This document shows positions 1 through 9,446 of a stretch of DNA of 64,000 nucleotides, piece by piece. A model generated the notes under the pieces. The model searched no databases. It saw only the letters and a list, made by a program, of their open reading frames with translations, and was not told where the DNA came from. Numbering within the stretch: the first letter of the stretch is position 1; each line of letters begins with the position of its first letter. The stretch comes from Carpediemonas membranifera (taxonomy: Eukaryota > Fornicata). The DNA lies in the NCBI GenBank assembly GCA_019828565.1, contig JAHDYR010000012.1, positions 1,178,001 through 1,242,000 on the forward strand. The letters run 5' to 3'. Made by a program: the position numbers and the translations under genes.

Positions 1-61
1 CGGGTGATATCTGGGATCTTCGTTGAAAGTCAAAATTTCTGCAACAATTCGTCAACGAACT

Positions 62-1639
62 ATGCCCGATGAGCTAACGCTGCTTCTAGTTGGCAGTGGA
101 CATGCAAACCTATCATTACTAGCTGTTTTAGCACGGCGTGGACAGGCGAATATTCGTGTTACTGTCGTGTCGCCGTCGCGAACAACATACTTGACGCCGC
201 GGCAAGCATATTGCCTTGCAGACGCTGTTAACCCGAAGAAGGAAGAAAAGAAGACAACTGTTAGTGTTGTGGACTTCTGCCGCTGGTCTGGGGCCCGCTA
301 CATCGAGAGCGAGGTGTCGTCCATCAGCGCATCTTCCAACAAGTCGGTCGCCGTCCTGGCTAACGGCGACGAGGTCCCCTTCGACTATGCGTGCGTGGCC
401 GTGGGGTCGACTTCGCTTGGCCCCGTGTCGCTGCAAAAGCCCCAGCCCGGCGCGCCATCCCTTGCTGTGCCGCTGAGGCCGTACCCGGAGTTCCACAAGG
501 CATTCTCGAAATTCTATGATTCTGTCAAATCTGGAACGATCCGGCTCCGTGGGACCCAGCCCAAGGAGGGCGGCAAGGTGTTCCGGGTGGTGGTCGTCGG
601 GGATGGGCCCCAGGCGGTGGAGACCGCACTTGCTCTCAGGGTGAGGGGCAGGCAGCTTGAGATGGCCCACACAGACACAAAGGTGACCATCAAACTCGTC
701 GGCAGCGAGAGACTCCCGTTCAAGGGCCGTGCAGTTTATGACCGTTTGGACAAGGAGCTAGTTCGGGCAGAAATCCAGTACATCCCGGGGCTGCCCATCG
801 AGAGCGTCACCCATGCGTCTGCCTTCACCCCTGCGAGTGTGAAGATGCAGGACGAATCGATGCTATCCTTTGACCTCGGCGTCATGTGCCTCCCCTCAAC
901 AAGAGCGGACTTGCCCAACTTCGGGCTGCCGGCCGACCCGGAGACAAACAGGTTTACCGTCGAGTCAACCCTGCAGGTGACTGGCATGCCCAACGTCTTC
1001 GCCCTTGGCAGCTGTGCGCTGATGCCCGGCAAGGAACCGCACCCCACGTGGACACACGGGTCGGACATCTCCCTGTCCCAGGGCACACACGTAGCGGGGG
1101 CCATCCTTAAGCTGGCCGCCCGACCCACAGCCAAGGTACCCAAGTTCAAACCCCCCCGCCGCAGCCTGGCCATCATGTCGTTCCTGAGGAAGAGGCCCCG
1201 AGTCATCCTCCCGAGGGGCGGGCCGGACGTGAAGCTGGCCAAGGGCGTGGCGTCCCGCAAGGCGTGGGCTGACCGAGACCGGACCGAGACCCGCCTGTTC
1301 GAGTCGTTCGACATCTACTGCCTCGCCAAGCCCCTCAACCGCCTGGCTTCCTGGGACTACTCGGAGGCCGCCCTGTCCCGCCCAGCGCCCGGTGTGGCAT
1401 CCCCGCCGCCCCGGACCCCGATGTCGCCCGTCCTCGGCGTCCGCTCCCCACCCCCGTCGTCATCGTACAGGCGGCCGTCAGGGGGGTCAGGGCCGGGCCT
1501 CACCGTGCCCCCACCCCCGCCCAGGGGCCCACCCAGCTTGAGGTCGCCCCCGCCGCCGATGTCTGCGTCGTCGCCTTCCATTGGGGCGAGGAAGCTACCA
1601 CCCCCAGCACCGAGCAGGCCACCGCCGATGCTGCGGTGA
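62..1639 (+). CDS. FAD/NAD(P)H pyridine nucleotide-disulfide oxidoreductase with proline-rich tail
   Basis: This 525-residue protein begins with a dinucleotide-binding motif (LLLVGSGHANLSLL). A second nucleotide-binding fold follows near residue 175 (VVVVGDGPQAVETALAL), then a FAD-binding segment near residue 315 (NVFALGSCALMPG). The order FAD-NADH-FAD is that of the NDH-2/AIF/FSP1-like class, and the GxGHAN start resembles the oxidoreductases sometimes found fused to selenide,water dikinase. The usual Asp of the C-terminal GD motif is Ser here. From about residue 430 the protein is low-complexity proline/serine-rich, which enzymes of this class normally lack. An in-frame TGA lies at 5-7, so the first usable ATG is at 62. 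The acceptor substrate cannot be inferred. Confidence 0.75.
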   Translation: MPDELTLLLVGSGHANLSLLAVLARRGQANIRVTVVSPSRTTYLTPRQAYCLADAVNPKKEEKKTTVSVVDFCRWSGARYIESEVSSISASSNKSVAVLANGDEVPFDYACVAVGSTSLGPVSLQKPQPGAPSLAVPLRPYPEFHKAFSKFYDSVKSGTIRLRGTQPKEGGKVFRVVVVGDGPQAVETALALRVRGRQLEMAHTDTKVTIKLVGSERLPFKGRAVYDRLDKELVRAEIQYIPGLPIESVTHASAFTPASVKMQDESMLSFDLGVMCLPSTRADLPNFGLPADPETNRFTVESTLQVTGMPNVFALGSCALMPGKEPHPTWTHGSDISLSQGTHVAGAILKLAARPTAKVPKFKPPRRSLAIMSFLRKRPRVILPRGGPDVKLAKGVASRKAWADRDRTETRLFESFDIYCLAKPLNRLASWDYSEAALSRPAPGVASPPPRTPMSPVLGVRSPPPSSSYRRPSGGSGPGLTVPPPPPRGPPSLRSPPPPMSASSPSIGARKLPPPAPSRPPPMLR

Positions 1640-1710
1640 ACAGCCCTGCATGTTGAATATTATAGGTAAACGCTCTTAGCGATATCACTTAGCACACTAC
1701 GGTATCCTTG

Positions 1711-3073
1711 ATGCGCTCAAAAACTACCGAAAAGTTGATGGCCGTGGATAAGAGTCGTGAATACAGAGCTCTCATCGATCAGGAGAACAGCAAAATAGCA
1801 GCAAAGAGGGTCGGAAAGCCGTTAGCTAGTGCTAGAAGCACGAGCAAGAGCCCGTTCGTTGTGATTGCGAGAAAACGGCCGATTCTCGCTGGCGATAGCA
1901 CCTTGTTACGTCCTGAGGATGTTATCAATAGCATCTACAGCTGTAGTCCCACCACCTATGTCCATCGATGCCAGGACAACGTCGACACGACCACCGCGAT
2001 CAAGACGACGGCCTTCAAGACCAGCTTCTCCGCCGACGAAGCCACCACCACCGCCCAGCTCTACGACACGCACGTCCGCCCTATCGTCTCCAACGTTGCT
2101 GCTGGCAAGCTGAGGCAGGGCACGATCTTTGCCTACGGCCAGACCGGATCCGGGGTACGCCCTCCTTCCCACGCTCACACAGAAGGTTTGCTGACTCATA
2201 TCATTGCTCACACAGACATTCACTATCTCAGGCATCCTGGGTGCTGCAGTCGCTGACATGTTCCGCCACTCGAGCTCCGTCACGGTCAGTGCGATTGAGA
2301 TGCTCGGCAAGACCATCACAGACGTACACACCGGCGCTCCCGTCTCGATCTGTGAGGTAGGCCGGCATGTAGAGATCCGCGGGGTCTCAGCGGCAATCTG
2401 CCCCACTGAGGCCGACCTGGCCCATCGCGTTGTCCGGGCATCGGAGCTGAGGGCCACGGCGTCCACTGCCCGCAACAGCACGTCGTCCCGGTCACACCTG
2501 GTCTACTCCTTCATGTTCGAGAGCGGGGCTCAGCTCCGGGTGCTGGACCTGGCGGGCAGCGAGAGCACGTGCGACCAGCTCGAGCACGACAAGGACCGCG
2601 TCAAGCAGGCTGCCAGCATCAACACCTCCCTCATGGCACTCAAGGAGTGTCTTCGCCGAGTGGCGGAGGGCAGCGGCTTCGTCCCGTTCCGCCAGGACCC
2701 GTTGACCCTGCTGCTCAAGCCATGCCTCGACAGGACCAAGGGCAAGCTGCCGCCCGTGCCCGACACCGCCGTCATCGTCACGGTCTCGCCGCTGCAGCGG
2801 GACTGCCGACAGTCGGTCGCCTCGCTGCGGTACGGGGCCCTGTTGTGCTCGGCCGCGGACCACAAGGACGAGGGCCTGATGGCGTGGGGTAAGGAGCAGA
2901 CGGCTATGTGGGTCGAGACGACGCTCGGGTTCTGCCCCGATCCTGTACGGAACCTACCGGCGAAGCGGCTGTTCACTATGACTGTCGAGCAGCTTAAGCG
3001 GTTGATTGGAAAGGACCAGGCGGGACAGGCGCTGTACGATGAGATTTACAAGCTCAAGCGGGCCAGGCGGTAG
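1711..3073 (+). CDS. Kinesin motor, kinesin-13-like, with two mini-introns
   Basis: A microtubule motor of about 434 residues. Exons are 1711-2154, 2183-2185 and 2216-3073. Seen in the sequence: an N-terminal strand resembling the kinesin-13 VxVRKRPL (VVIARKRPI), the P-loop GQTGSG followed after splicing by K-TFT, switch I NSTSSRSH, switch II LDLAGSE and the INTSLMALKECLR helix. The ALKECIR-like helix and VSPLQRDCRQSVASLRYG match the depolymerising kinesin-13 family best. The protein is almost only the motor domain plus a 60-residue tail; no neck coiled coil is visible. Without the microexon at 2183-2185 the P-loop would lack its essential lysine. Kinesin-13s shorten microtubules in spindles and flagella; that role is inferred from family. 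Confidence 0.85.
2155..2182 (+). other. Mini-intron 1 of kinesin gene (28 nt)
   Basis: The donor is GTACGC directly after the GQTGSG codons (phase 0). The acceptor reads ACGCTCACACAG. Its last ten bases are identical to the end of the next intron. Confidence 0.65.
2186..2215 (+). other. Mini-intron 2 of kinesin gene (30 nt)
   Basis: The donor GTTTGC follows AAG (2183-2185) and the acceptor reads TTGCTCACACAG. Exon 3 then opens with TFT, the residues that follow the P-loop Lys in kinesins. Treating 2155-2215 as one 61-nt intron also keeps the frame, but it loses the Lys. Confidence 0.65.
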
Positions 3074-3252
3074 GCACGTTGATTGGATCATTTGCCCGTA
3101 AACTAGAATGACACGGCATGGTTGGACATGGGCGGGTGGCGGTACTCAAGAGGTTCGCTATCGCTGGTCTCTGACATCCTGCGAAACCATGCTGTAGATT
3201 TTGCCGCCCGGAAGATGATCCGACTTTGGCGCGAGTCCCACCAATTGCGCCA

Positions 3253-3933
3253 ATGCTTGTTCTCTGTCTCGAAGGTGCCCACGGCACTGGGAAAAGTACC
3301 ATTATTGATCAGCTTCGGAAGCTCGGCGTGAATGTCCTCGACGAGGCCTTCATCGGCATGCCCTCGTACAACGTTCACCCCCAATCGCTCTGTATGGAGT
3401 CCATATGGCTCTCTCACTGGTTCGAACGCCTCCTGAAGCTCCAACAAACCAACCCCGATGATCTCTTCGTCTGTGATCGTTCCCCATATTGCGCCGAGCT
3501 GTACACTGCGAAGGGACGCTACGGTGCCGTCCTCGAGCCCTTCATCCGGGCCCAGATCGAGGAGCTCAAGGCCTCTGCGGGCATTGAGATCTACACTGTG
3601 AACATCACCGTCGAGCGGCAGACGCTTTGGGACCGCATCCAGGCCCGCCTCGCCCTGGAGCCCCATCGCCAGCAGTTCAACGAGGACTCGTACGAGTGGC
3701 TGACGACCGTGCTCGACTGGTACGAGGCCCACCGGTGGGACTTCAGCGTCGAGAACAACGGCGACATGGCGAACGACGCTGATGCCATCCTCGGCGTGAT
3801 CCGCAGTATGCTTGGGCAGATCCACAAGAGCGTACCCGCGTTTCGCGAATATGCTGCGTCTCCAGTGTCGCCAATCGTTGGAGGCGACCTAGCGGAGCAG
3901 GTCCGCTTCAGGACTGAGTTCAGACCCGTGTGA
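3253..3933 (+). CDS. P-loop (deoxy)nucleoside kinase-like protein
   Basis: This 226-residue protein starts directly with a Walker A motif (EGAHGTGKST, residues 7-16). About 70 residues later it carries DRSPYCAELY, the ERS/DRS-type motif of deoxynucleoside and thymidylate kinases, where the Arg binds the substrate phosphate. A LID-like stretch rich in Arg and Gln (residues 120-150) follows. It probably phosphorylates a nucleoside or nucleotide in the cytosol; the substrate is unknown, and NadR-type ribosylnicotinamide kinases share these motifs. The ATG at 3253 is the first in frame, as the longer open frame upstream begins at a TTG. Confidence 0.65.
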   Translation: MLVLCLEGAHGTGKSTIIDQLRKLGVNVLDEAFIGMPSYNVHPQSLCMESIWLSHWFERLLKLQQTNPDDLFVCDRSPYCAELYTAKGRYGAVLEPFIRAQIEELKASAGIEIYTVNITVERQTLWDRIQARLALEPHRQQFNEDSYEWLTTVLDWYEAHRWDFSVENNGDMANDADAILGVIRSMLGQIHKSVPAFREYAASPVSPIVGGDLAEQVRFRTEFRPV

Positions 3934-4173
3934 GGGTCGCTGTATAGTTATAAAGGAGCGCGGCATGATGGCTGGTTGATATGGCGTTGACCTGAGACCT
4001 GTGAGGCCGGGGCCGGTGGTTCACACGGCGTAAAAAAGTTGGGACAATGCTGTGAGTGACTCCTCTGTGGGCCCTTATACCGCATTGACAGGACTGGACA
4101 GGCTACTTGAAGCCCACTTGTCTCACTTTTCGATATACATTATCAGCTGGGTTGATAAATTTCCTTCACGTAT

Positions 4174-4647
4174 ATGCCTGGCAGGGACAACATGGCTGAT
4201 CAACGCAAGACGCTAGATCGTGCTTTCCACGATCAGAGACAACGCCTTCTTAAGGATCAGGACTCTATCAACGATATGGAGGAAGGTCTTGGCAACGCCA
4301 TGACCACAGCCACCAACACAGCGACATTAGGCAAAGACGCACTCACAGAGCTCAAGAGGCAGCACGAAGAGCTTAAGGGCGCGCAGGACGGTATTGGCCG
4401 TATCGGTGATAACGTCAAGAAGGCCAACAGACTGACGTTCATGATGATCCTCCGCGAATGGAAGATCCGCATCATCCTGATGATTGTGCTGCTCATCCAG
4501 CTCCTATTCATCCTCGTCATGCTTTACTTCCGCTGGGTGAATCCCACGCTCAAATGTCTGCCCGATTCCATCAAGCCCTTCCTGACGCTGTGCTGGGGCT
4601 CGTTCGGCAGGAAGCACGGCCATTGCGAGTGTATGTCGTGGCCATGA
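4174..4647 (+). CDS. Qb-type SNARE, Vti1/GOSR-like
   Basis: A tail-anchored membrane-fusion protein of 157 residues. It has a 60-residue heptad region (residues 35-90) with a central glutamine (LKRQHEEL) as the zero layer. A hydrophobic segment follows (ILMIVLLIQLLFILVMLYF, about residues 108-127). The arrangement is that of Q-SNAREs and the spacing before the membrane span is like Vti1. Unlike typical SNAREs it continues for about 30 residues past the span, with several Cys. A second ATG at 4192 could also serve as start. Role in Golgi/endosome fusion is inferred. Confidence 0.55.
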   Translation: MPGRDNMADQRKTLDRAFHDQRQRLLKDQDSINDMEEGLGNAMTTATNTATLGKDALTELKRQHEELKGAQDGIGRIGDNVKKANRLTFMMILREWKIRIILMIVLLIQLLFILVMLYFRWVNPTLKCLPDSIKPFLTLCWGSFGRKHGHCECMSWP

Positions 4648-4853
4648 TCGCCGTTTCTTGTTAGTTTGGTAAATATGTTCGTCCACTCCGGTCTCTGTCT
4701 GTGTGAGTCCGCTCCGATACAAGACTTGCCCTCGCGACCGCCTTTTGCGGCCAGGCTATCACTAACAGTCACTATGTGACTCAATTCCTTCTCTCGCCTG
4801 AGGCTATTCCTCACTGACGCGCGATTTATGGTGTCGACGTAATTTCGCGCACG

Positions 4854-5624
4854 ATGAACAGATCGGGTGGAACGAAGCCTCCGAGAGGCCCACGCATCGA
4901 TTCTGGATTCAACTCTATCAAGGCTGCCAAGAGAAATGGCCCTGACTACAAGATTAACGCCCGCTTCCAAAAGGTCACTGAGTTCAAACGCATTCGTCTC
5001 TCTTCTCTTGCCGCGTGGATGAACATCGCCAAGGAGGATTTTGAGCGCCCCGAAACCTTCGACAGTGGCGAATCTGTCTTTGATGCTGCTCCCGACCAGC
5101 CCCGCCCAGTCCACAAGCCGCCGTCGATCATGTCCATGGCGGAAACCGAGGCCACTGCCGTCTCTGGCCCCATCCCGCACATCTTCATGCCCGCATTGTA
5201 CTTCCCCCGCGACGAGGAGACGGGCGCTGCTCTCCGGCCCAAGGTCCCTATGGGAACCAGGGAGGCCGTCGTCCTCGACCTCAGGGAGCCCGAGGAGTAC
5301 GAGAAGCTCCACATATGGGGATCGTACCCCTATCACCACGTCAACCTCAACAAGAGCGTCAACCCCCTTGACAACGACCTTTACTTGTTCTTCAAACGGG
5401 GGGACGGCATGACCGTCCTCGTCGGAGATGAAGACACTCCCATCGAGGATGCAGGGAAGCGTCTGGTCGAGCTTGGTGCTCCCACCGTGATCGTGCTGAA
5501 GCAGTTCTTCCTCGACTTTGCGGTGGCCGCCCCCCAGCTGCTCGAGGGCACAGAGGCCGCGGATTTCAACGTTTCAGAGACTATTAAGAGGCGCGCGAAG
5601 GAAGGCAAGGCTAGGCGGAGGTAA
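4854..5624 (+). CDS. CEP41-like rhodanese-domain ciliary protein
   Basis: A 256-residue protein whose middle (residues 130-220) is a rhodanese-like fold. It contains VVLDLREPEEYEKLHIWGSY, then NLNKSVNPL, then a strand with VLVGDED. The combination HI-GAY, (L)NxSxNP and a following acidic strand matches CEP41, a basal-body/axonemal protein involved in tubulin polyglutamylation. The active-site Cys of true sulfurtransferases is not present, so it should be non-catalytic. A basic N-terminus and a Lys/Arg-rich tail flank the domain. The ATG at 4854 is the first in frame. A generic inactive rhodanese is the alternative. Confidence 0.6.
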   Translation: MNRSGGTKPPRGPRIDSGFNSIKAAKRNGPDYKINARFQKVTEFKRIRLSSLAAWMNIAKEDFERPETFDSGESVFDAAPDQPRPVHKPPSIMSMAETEATAVSGPIPHIFMPALYFPRDEETGAALRPKVPMGTREAVVLDLREPEEYEKLHIWGSYPYHHVNLNKSVNPLDNDLYLFFKRGDGMTVLVGDEDTPIEDAGKRLVELGAPTVIVLKQFFLDFAVAAPQLLEGTEAADFNVSETIKRRAKEGKARRR

Positions 5625-5630
5625 GGTACG

Positions 5631-5637
5631 GTAAATG
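5631..5637 (+). terminator. Candidate poly(A) signal of the CEP41-like gene
   Basis: GTAAATG lies 6 nt after the stop codon. It is one example of the GTAAAY motif that follows most genes here (see findings). Confidence 0.4.
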
Positions 5638-5809
5638 GCATAGTATCCAAGGGTTTGGTCGAGTTGTGACCATCCATGATCACCTCTATGACCCGGACTC
5701 CTTGACCCAGTGACGCTGCAACACTCATACCTGTTGTCCTAACCACTGAGCTACAAAAGGCTCTAGAGGACAATACCGTAATCTCAATTTTTACACGCTC
5801 ACGTAAACA

Positions 5810-6028
5810 TCAGCAAAACCGCGCCCCGCGCGGCATGAGGTGACTTGTTGCCTGGTTAGATGGCCGCCGAAGCAGCCCCCACCTGGCCCCGGTAGACTTG
5901 AAGATAGTGTAGTTGTCCCGGATGAGAGACGCCGCGATGTCTCCCAGCATGCGGTCTCGGGCCCACTTGCCGTTCACCGCCTCATTCTGACGCTTGAGGA
6001 TCTGGAGCAGGCGTCCGAATCCGTCCAT
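5810..6028 (-). CDS. Small basic hypothetical protein (72 aa)
   Basis: An ATG-started ORF encoding MDGFGRLLQILKRQNEAVNG and a basic C-terminus. It starts only 35 bp from the divergent gene at 6064. A TGTAAAA-type poly(A) motif lies at 5788-5796, about 15 nt after its stop, as for other genes here. No family is recognised. No second real gene overlaps it. Confidence 0.45.
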   Translation of the reverse strand: MDGFGRLLQILKRQNEAVNGKWARDRMLGDIAASLIRDNYTIFKSTGARWGLLRRPSNQATSHLMPRGARFC

Positions 6029-6063
6029 CCTACCGTAATCTGCGCGGTCTTGATCCCTTGATC

Positions 6064-7791
6064 ATGCTGTTTGTGAAGGAATGGATCGCGGTATTCACGG
6101 AAGAGAAGCTTGGCGACGAACTAGTATACAATGTGCTACACTTCTGGCCTCGAGATGACTCTCTCCAGTCTGATGCGTTGCGAGATGAGCGTGAGGTCTC
6201 ATTTATCAAACAATACGGCACCACCTGGGCAATGTATGCGCATAATTGTGACGATGATGATGAACTAGAGTATATTTCGAACACGCATTGCATCTCGACA
6301 CTTCGCTCCTCGGGTCCCTACCAGATATCCATGGGAATGAAGCCCTACATCCCCCCTCACATCCTCAAACAGAACGCGGACTACGCCCTGGCCCTCTTCG
6401 AGTTCCTCCTGGGCCCGCCCACAGCCCACAGGCCCCGCGACCAGGTTGTCGAGGTGGCCGCAGTTCTCGGCAAGCACTTCGCCGCGCAGGCTCTGCATCT
6501 CTACCGGTTCGCGAACCTGGTGCCGCACACGCCACTCCCACCCCACAAGGTGATGGTGTTCAATATGGCGAGTCAGCTGGTCCGCAAGACGGCCTTCCAG
6601 GTCCCCCACGTCATCGGGTCCGCGGTGTTCTACGGCGGTTCCGTGTTCTACACCCAGTTCAACCCCGGGCTGACGGAGCTCCTCATCACCGGTGTGGCGG
6701 CCCACCTGGCGCCCATGGACATCCCCCCGGACGGTGTCAGCATCGTCTGGCCCTGCTACATCCCGCCCCAGGTCCGGAGGGAGCTCATGACAAGGGAGAC
6801 CACACTCCGGCGGGAGTTCGGGGAGGACCACCTCGACCTCCTCGGGCTGCTGGGTCTGCAGCCCGAGTCGACGGCGTCCCCCAAGTCGAGCCTGCCCCCC
6901 GCCATGTTCAGCGACACGGACACGGAGGCAGACGGCGACTCGAGCCTCGGGACGCCCATCACGAACGACTTCACCGCTGACCCCGCTGCGGCCGGCCTTC
7001 TCCAGACTCCCAGGCCGACAGAGGAGCTCGAGTCGCTCGACTTTGCCGCGTCCATACAGCGGACACCGCTGGCGTCGGTGCCTGAGTCCGACGACATGGC
7101 TGATGCTGAGAGTTCGAGCCACGCGAGGGCTGAGACGCTGTGCTCATTTGCCGACGGGGCGGACGAGCACGAGTCGCAGCACGACGCCCCCGTGGATATG
7201 TTCGACATGTGTGACACCATGGACGATATGCAGGACGTGTTCGTTCACTGCAGAGGGCCGCTGGTGTTCGTGTGTGTCGCCGCAAAGGGTGCGTTCGCCG
7301 ACCTGACGCCCGCCAGTATGAGCGTGTCTGCTGGCAAGATCTTCCCTAGCCTGCTCCAGAACCTGAAGAACATTGTGCCGGACGCCCCGCCGTTCCCTAT
7401 CGTCGAGCCGGACATCGGAGTGAATGAGATCCCCGTTCACTCCGACGACAATCGGCAGCCGCTGAGGCCGGATGTGCTGCTGTTCACTACAGAGAAGCTG
7501 ACGGGTGAGATCTCGGGCAACCTAGACCCCTGCATGACGCCGCTCAGGGGGGCGGCCCCCTTCGAGTGTCAGTTCAGTCTCAACTCGATGCAGTCTGTGG
7601 ACGAGCTCACCGCAAACCCCGCCCTGAGCCACATCGTCCAGCGCAGCAGCATTGGACGGGTGAACGGGCACCGCATCAACGGGCAGATGGTGCACACGTT
7701 CACGCCTTACAGCAGCGACCGGGTTGACAGCGGCATGGGGGCCGCCCACGACGCCTGCTACTACATTGGCGGTACGCTGTCGCTGATCTGA
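6064..7791 (+). CDS. Longin-domain protein of the HPS4/CCZ1/INTU type (tentative)
   Basis: A 575-residue protein. The N-terminal 200 residues start with a hydrophobic strand (MLFVKEWIAVF) and end with AVFYGGSVFYTQFNPGLTELLI, a pattern like the first longin domain of CCZ1/HPS4/INTU proteins. An acidic Ser/Asp-rich linker (residues 255-390) follows. The C-terminal part opens with VFVHCRGPLVFVCVAAKGAF, which could be a further longin-like domain. Such proteins pair with MON1/HPS1/FUZ partners to form Rab exchange factors or ciliogenesis effectors. The match is by pattern only. The first Met is at 6064; the upstream codon in frame is TTG. Confidence 0.4.
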   Translation: MLFVKEWIAVFTEEKLGDELVYNVLHFWPRDDSLQSDALRDEREVSFIKQYGTTWAMYAHNCDDDDELEYISNTHCISTLRSSGPYQISMGMKPYIPPHILKQNADYALALFEFLLGPPTAHRPRDQVVEVAAVLGKHFAAQALHLYRFANLVPHTPLPPHKVMVFNMASQLVRKTAFQVPHVIGSAVFYGGSVFYTQFNPGLTELLITGVAAHLAPMDIPPDGVSIVWPCYIPPQVRRELMTRETTLRREFGEDHLDLLGLLGLQPESTASPKSSLPPAMFSDTDTEADGDSSLGTPITNDFTADPAAAGLLQTPRPTEELESLDFAASIQRTPLASVPESDDMADAESSSHARAETLCSFADGADEHESQHDAPVDMFDMCDTMDDMQDVFVHCRGPLVFVCVAAKGAFADLTPASMSVSAGKIFPSLLQNLKNIVPDAPPFPIVEPDIGVNEIPVHSDDNRQPLRPDVLLFTTEKLTGEISGNLDPCMTPLRGAAPFECQFSLNSMQSVDELTANPALSHIVQRSSIGRVNGHRINGQMVHTFTPYSSDRVDSGMGAAHDACYYIGGTLSLI

Positions 7792-7871
7792 GGCTTGTAG
7801 AGTACTTTAGAACGTAAACTTGTCGTCATGGCGTTGCCGAACTTGTGGTGCACATTGCAACGACCAAGGGT

Positions 7872-9446
7872 ATGTCGGCATCGGAGAGGCCTGAGGCCGT
7901 GTACCAGGGCAGAAACAAGATATCATCAACACTGTCGTACAAACAATCGAAGAACTTATGGGGAGAGCGCCTCTCCATGTCCAACCGGCATGTTCGCCAG
8001 GTTGCCAGCGGTAGGAGCATCGGAAGCCTCAATCAAGCAGTTTCTAGCCCCGAAAGGATGATTGATAAGCAGACAAACCCTCGGCAGCGCGCAGAGGCGG
8101 CCCAGGTGTTGAATAACATCCAGCGTTATTTGGAAACCCCCGAAGTTCTGGAGAGCATCCGGCGTAGGGCCCACAGCGTCATGGGAATCACCCGTACCGC
8201 CACACAGAAGCCCGCTGAGCATGATGATTCGCGAAGCAAGGCAGGCCGTTGGGTGGTGAAGCCCCTATTTGCCGGCGCCGACTTCCTCAACAACAGGGTG
8301 CCCGCGGGCCTGGACGACTGGGTAACGCGGGAGAGGGCCATCACCCGCGTCCTCAAGAAGGGCAAGGAGGCCGAGCGGCACCGCAAGATGATGGAGCACA
8401 CTGCGGCCCGGGCCCGGGGCAGGGCGACCAAGACGCGGGCAGACGCGTACTATGAGGAGCAGCGGGCACGGCGGGAGCAGCAGATCCAGCAGAATATGGA
8501 CCGCGGCGTGGACATCGACAAGGAGGAGCGGGTCGAACGGATGCGGCAGCTGCGGCAGACCATGTTCCCCAACAGTTATAACATGCTGCGACGGCACTCC
8601 GAAAAGCTGCCAGACGACCCAGACGAGCTTCTCAAGGTCGCGGTGGCCAAGCAGCTGTCCTCACCCGCCGAGCTGCGCTGGAGCGACGCCTTCCGGGCTC
8701 GGACAGACTGCGAGGCTGTTCCCCAGCTGGAGATGTCTCCTGACGACATTGTGGGGTCGATGGTCTCCCGGTTCGAGGCCTATCACATCCAGGACATGCT
8801 GCACATGGCACCCGAGGAGATCCGCAGGGTAGCTGACGTCAAGGCCCAGCTGTTCAAGGCCAGGAGGAAGCTGGACGCCGCCACGGGGGCCATCAAGCAG
8901 CAGATGGAGCGGCTGGTGTCCGACCAGGTGCGGCTCGAGCACCAGGCCGCGGACCAGACGGTGCCCGACGAGGAGTTCGAGCTGGCCCTGCCCGACACGG
9001 TGCAGGATACGCCTGTTGTACCTGGCGCCCGGGCCGGATCTGGGCTGTCTGACACCCCCGACGTCAGGACTCTGGCCCAGGCCATGGGCCGGACCCCGAT
9101 AGCCCCGATAGATGAGGACGCAGGGGGGCCCAGGAGGGCTGAGGCCGAGTCCGATCCAGAGAGGCCGGCCCCGACGCCAGAGATGCGGGTGCGGGCCCAC
9201 TCCCGGATCGAGCAGCTGCAGCGGACGGTGGAAGGCGAACTGAGCGCCATCGCAGACAGGGCCCGACGCCACGAACCCTTGCCGACTCTCTCGCCGGCCA
9301 AGTTCCACTCGTACGACGACGAGACGGCCTCCATCAGACGGGCGATGGCGGCTGAGCAGCGGATGGGGGCGAGGATGGTGAAGGACCGGTGGCGCGCGGC
9401 AGTGGGGCGGGGGAGTCCGGAGAGGGCGGCCAGTTCGATGCTATGA
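7872..9446 (+). CDS. Hypothetical charged coiled-coil protein
   Basis: A 524-residue protein rich in Arg, Glu and Gln with long predicted helices (residues 150-250 and 310-370 show heptad-like spacing, e.g. EEQRARREQQIQQNMDRGVD). No signal peptide, membrane span or catalytic motif is visible. The C-terminal 140 residues are Pro/Asp-rich followed by a basic end. The composition fits a cytoskeletal or flagellar structural protein, but no family is recognised. The longer open frame starts at GTG (7845); the first ATG is at 7872. An alternative ATG at 7828 is out of frame. Confidence 0.6.
   Translation: MSASERPEAVYQGRNKISSTLSYKQSKNLWGERLSMSNRHVRQVASGRSIGSLNQAVSSPERMIDKQTNPRQRAEAAQVLNNIQRYLETPEVLESIRRRAHSVMGITRTATQKPAEHDDSRSKAGRWVVKPLFAGADFLNNRVPAGLDDWVTRERAITRVLKKGKEAERHRKMMEHTAARARGRATKTRADAYYEEQRARREQQIQQNMDRGVDIDKEERVERMRQLRQTMFPNSYNMLRRHSEKLPDDPDELLKVAVAKQLSSPAELRWSDAFRARTDCEAVPQLEMSPDDIVGSMVSRFEAYHIQDMLHMAPEEIRRVADVKAQLFKARRKLDAATGAIKQQMERLVSDQVRLEHQAADQTVPDEEFELALPDTVQDTPVVPGARAGSGLSDTPDVRTLAQAMGRTPIAPIDEDAGGPRRAEAESDPERPAPTPEMRVRAHSRIEQLQRTVEGELSAIADRARRHEPLPTLSPAKFHSYDDETASIRRAMAAEQRMGARMVKDRWRAAVGRGSPERAASSML

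Noticed and set aside
3122..3331. Upstream frame that might be a first exon of the nucleoside-kinase-like gene
   Set aside because: No intron of the local type joins it in frame, and the kinase domain already starts at the ATG at 3253.
5690..5770. tRNA-like sequence on the minus strand (TAGCTCAGTGGTTAG, an A-box-like D arm, followed by a CAACA/TGTTG stem)
   Set aside because: No matching acceptor stem, T arm or clean seven-base anticodon loop could be drawn; at most a degenerate tRNA-derived piece.
6265..7122. Long minus-strand frames opposite the longin-type gene (and similar ones opposite other GC-rich genes)
   Set aside because: High GC at third positions leaves antisense frames open; their protein text is low-complexity.
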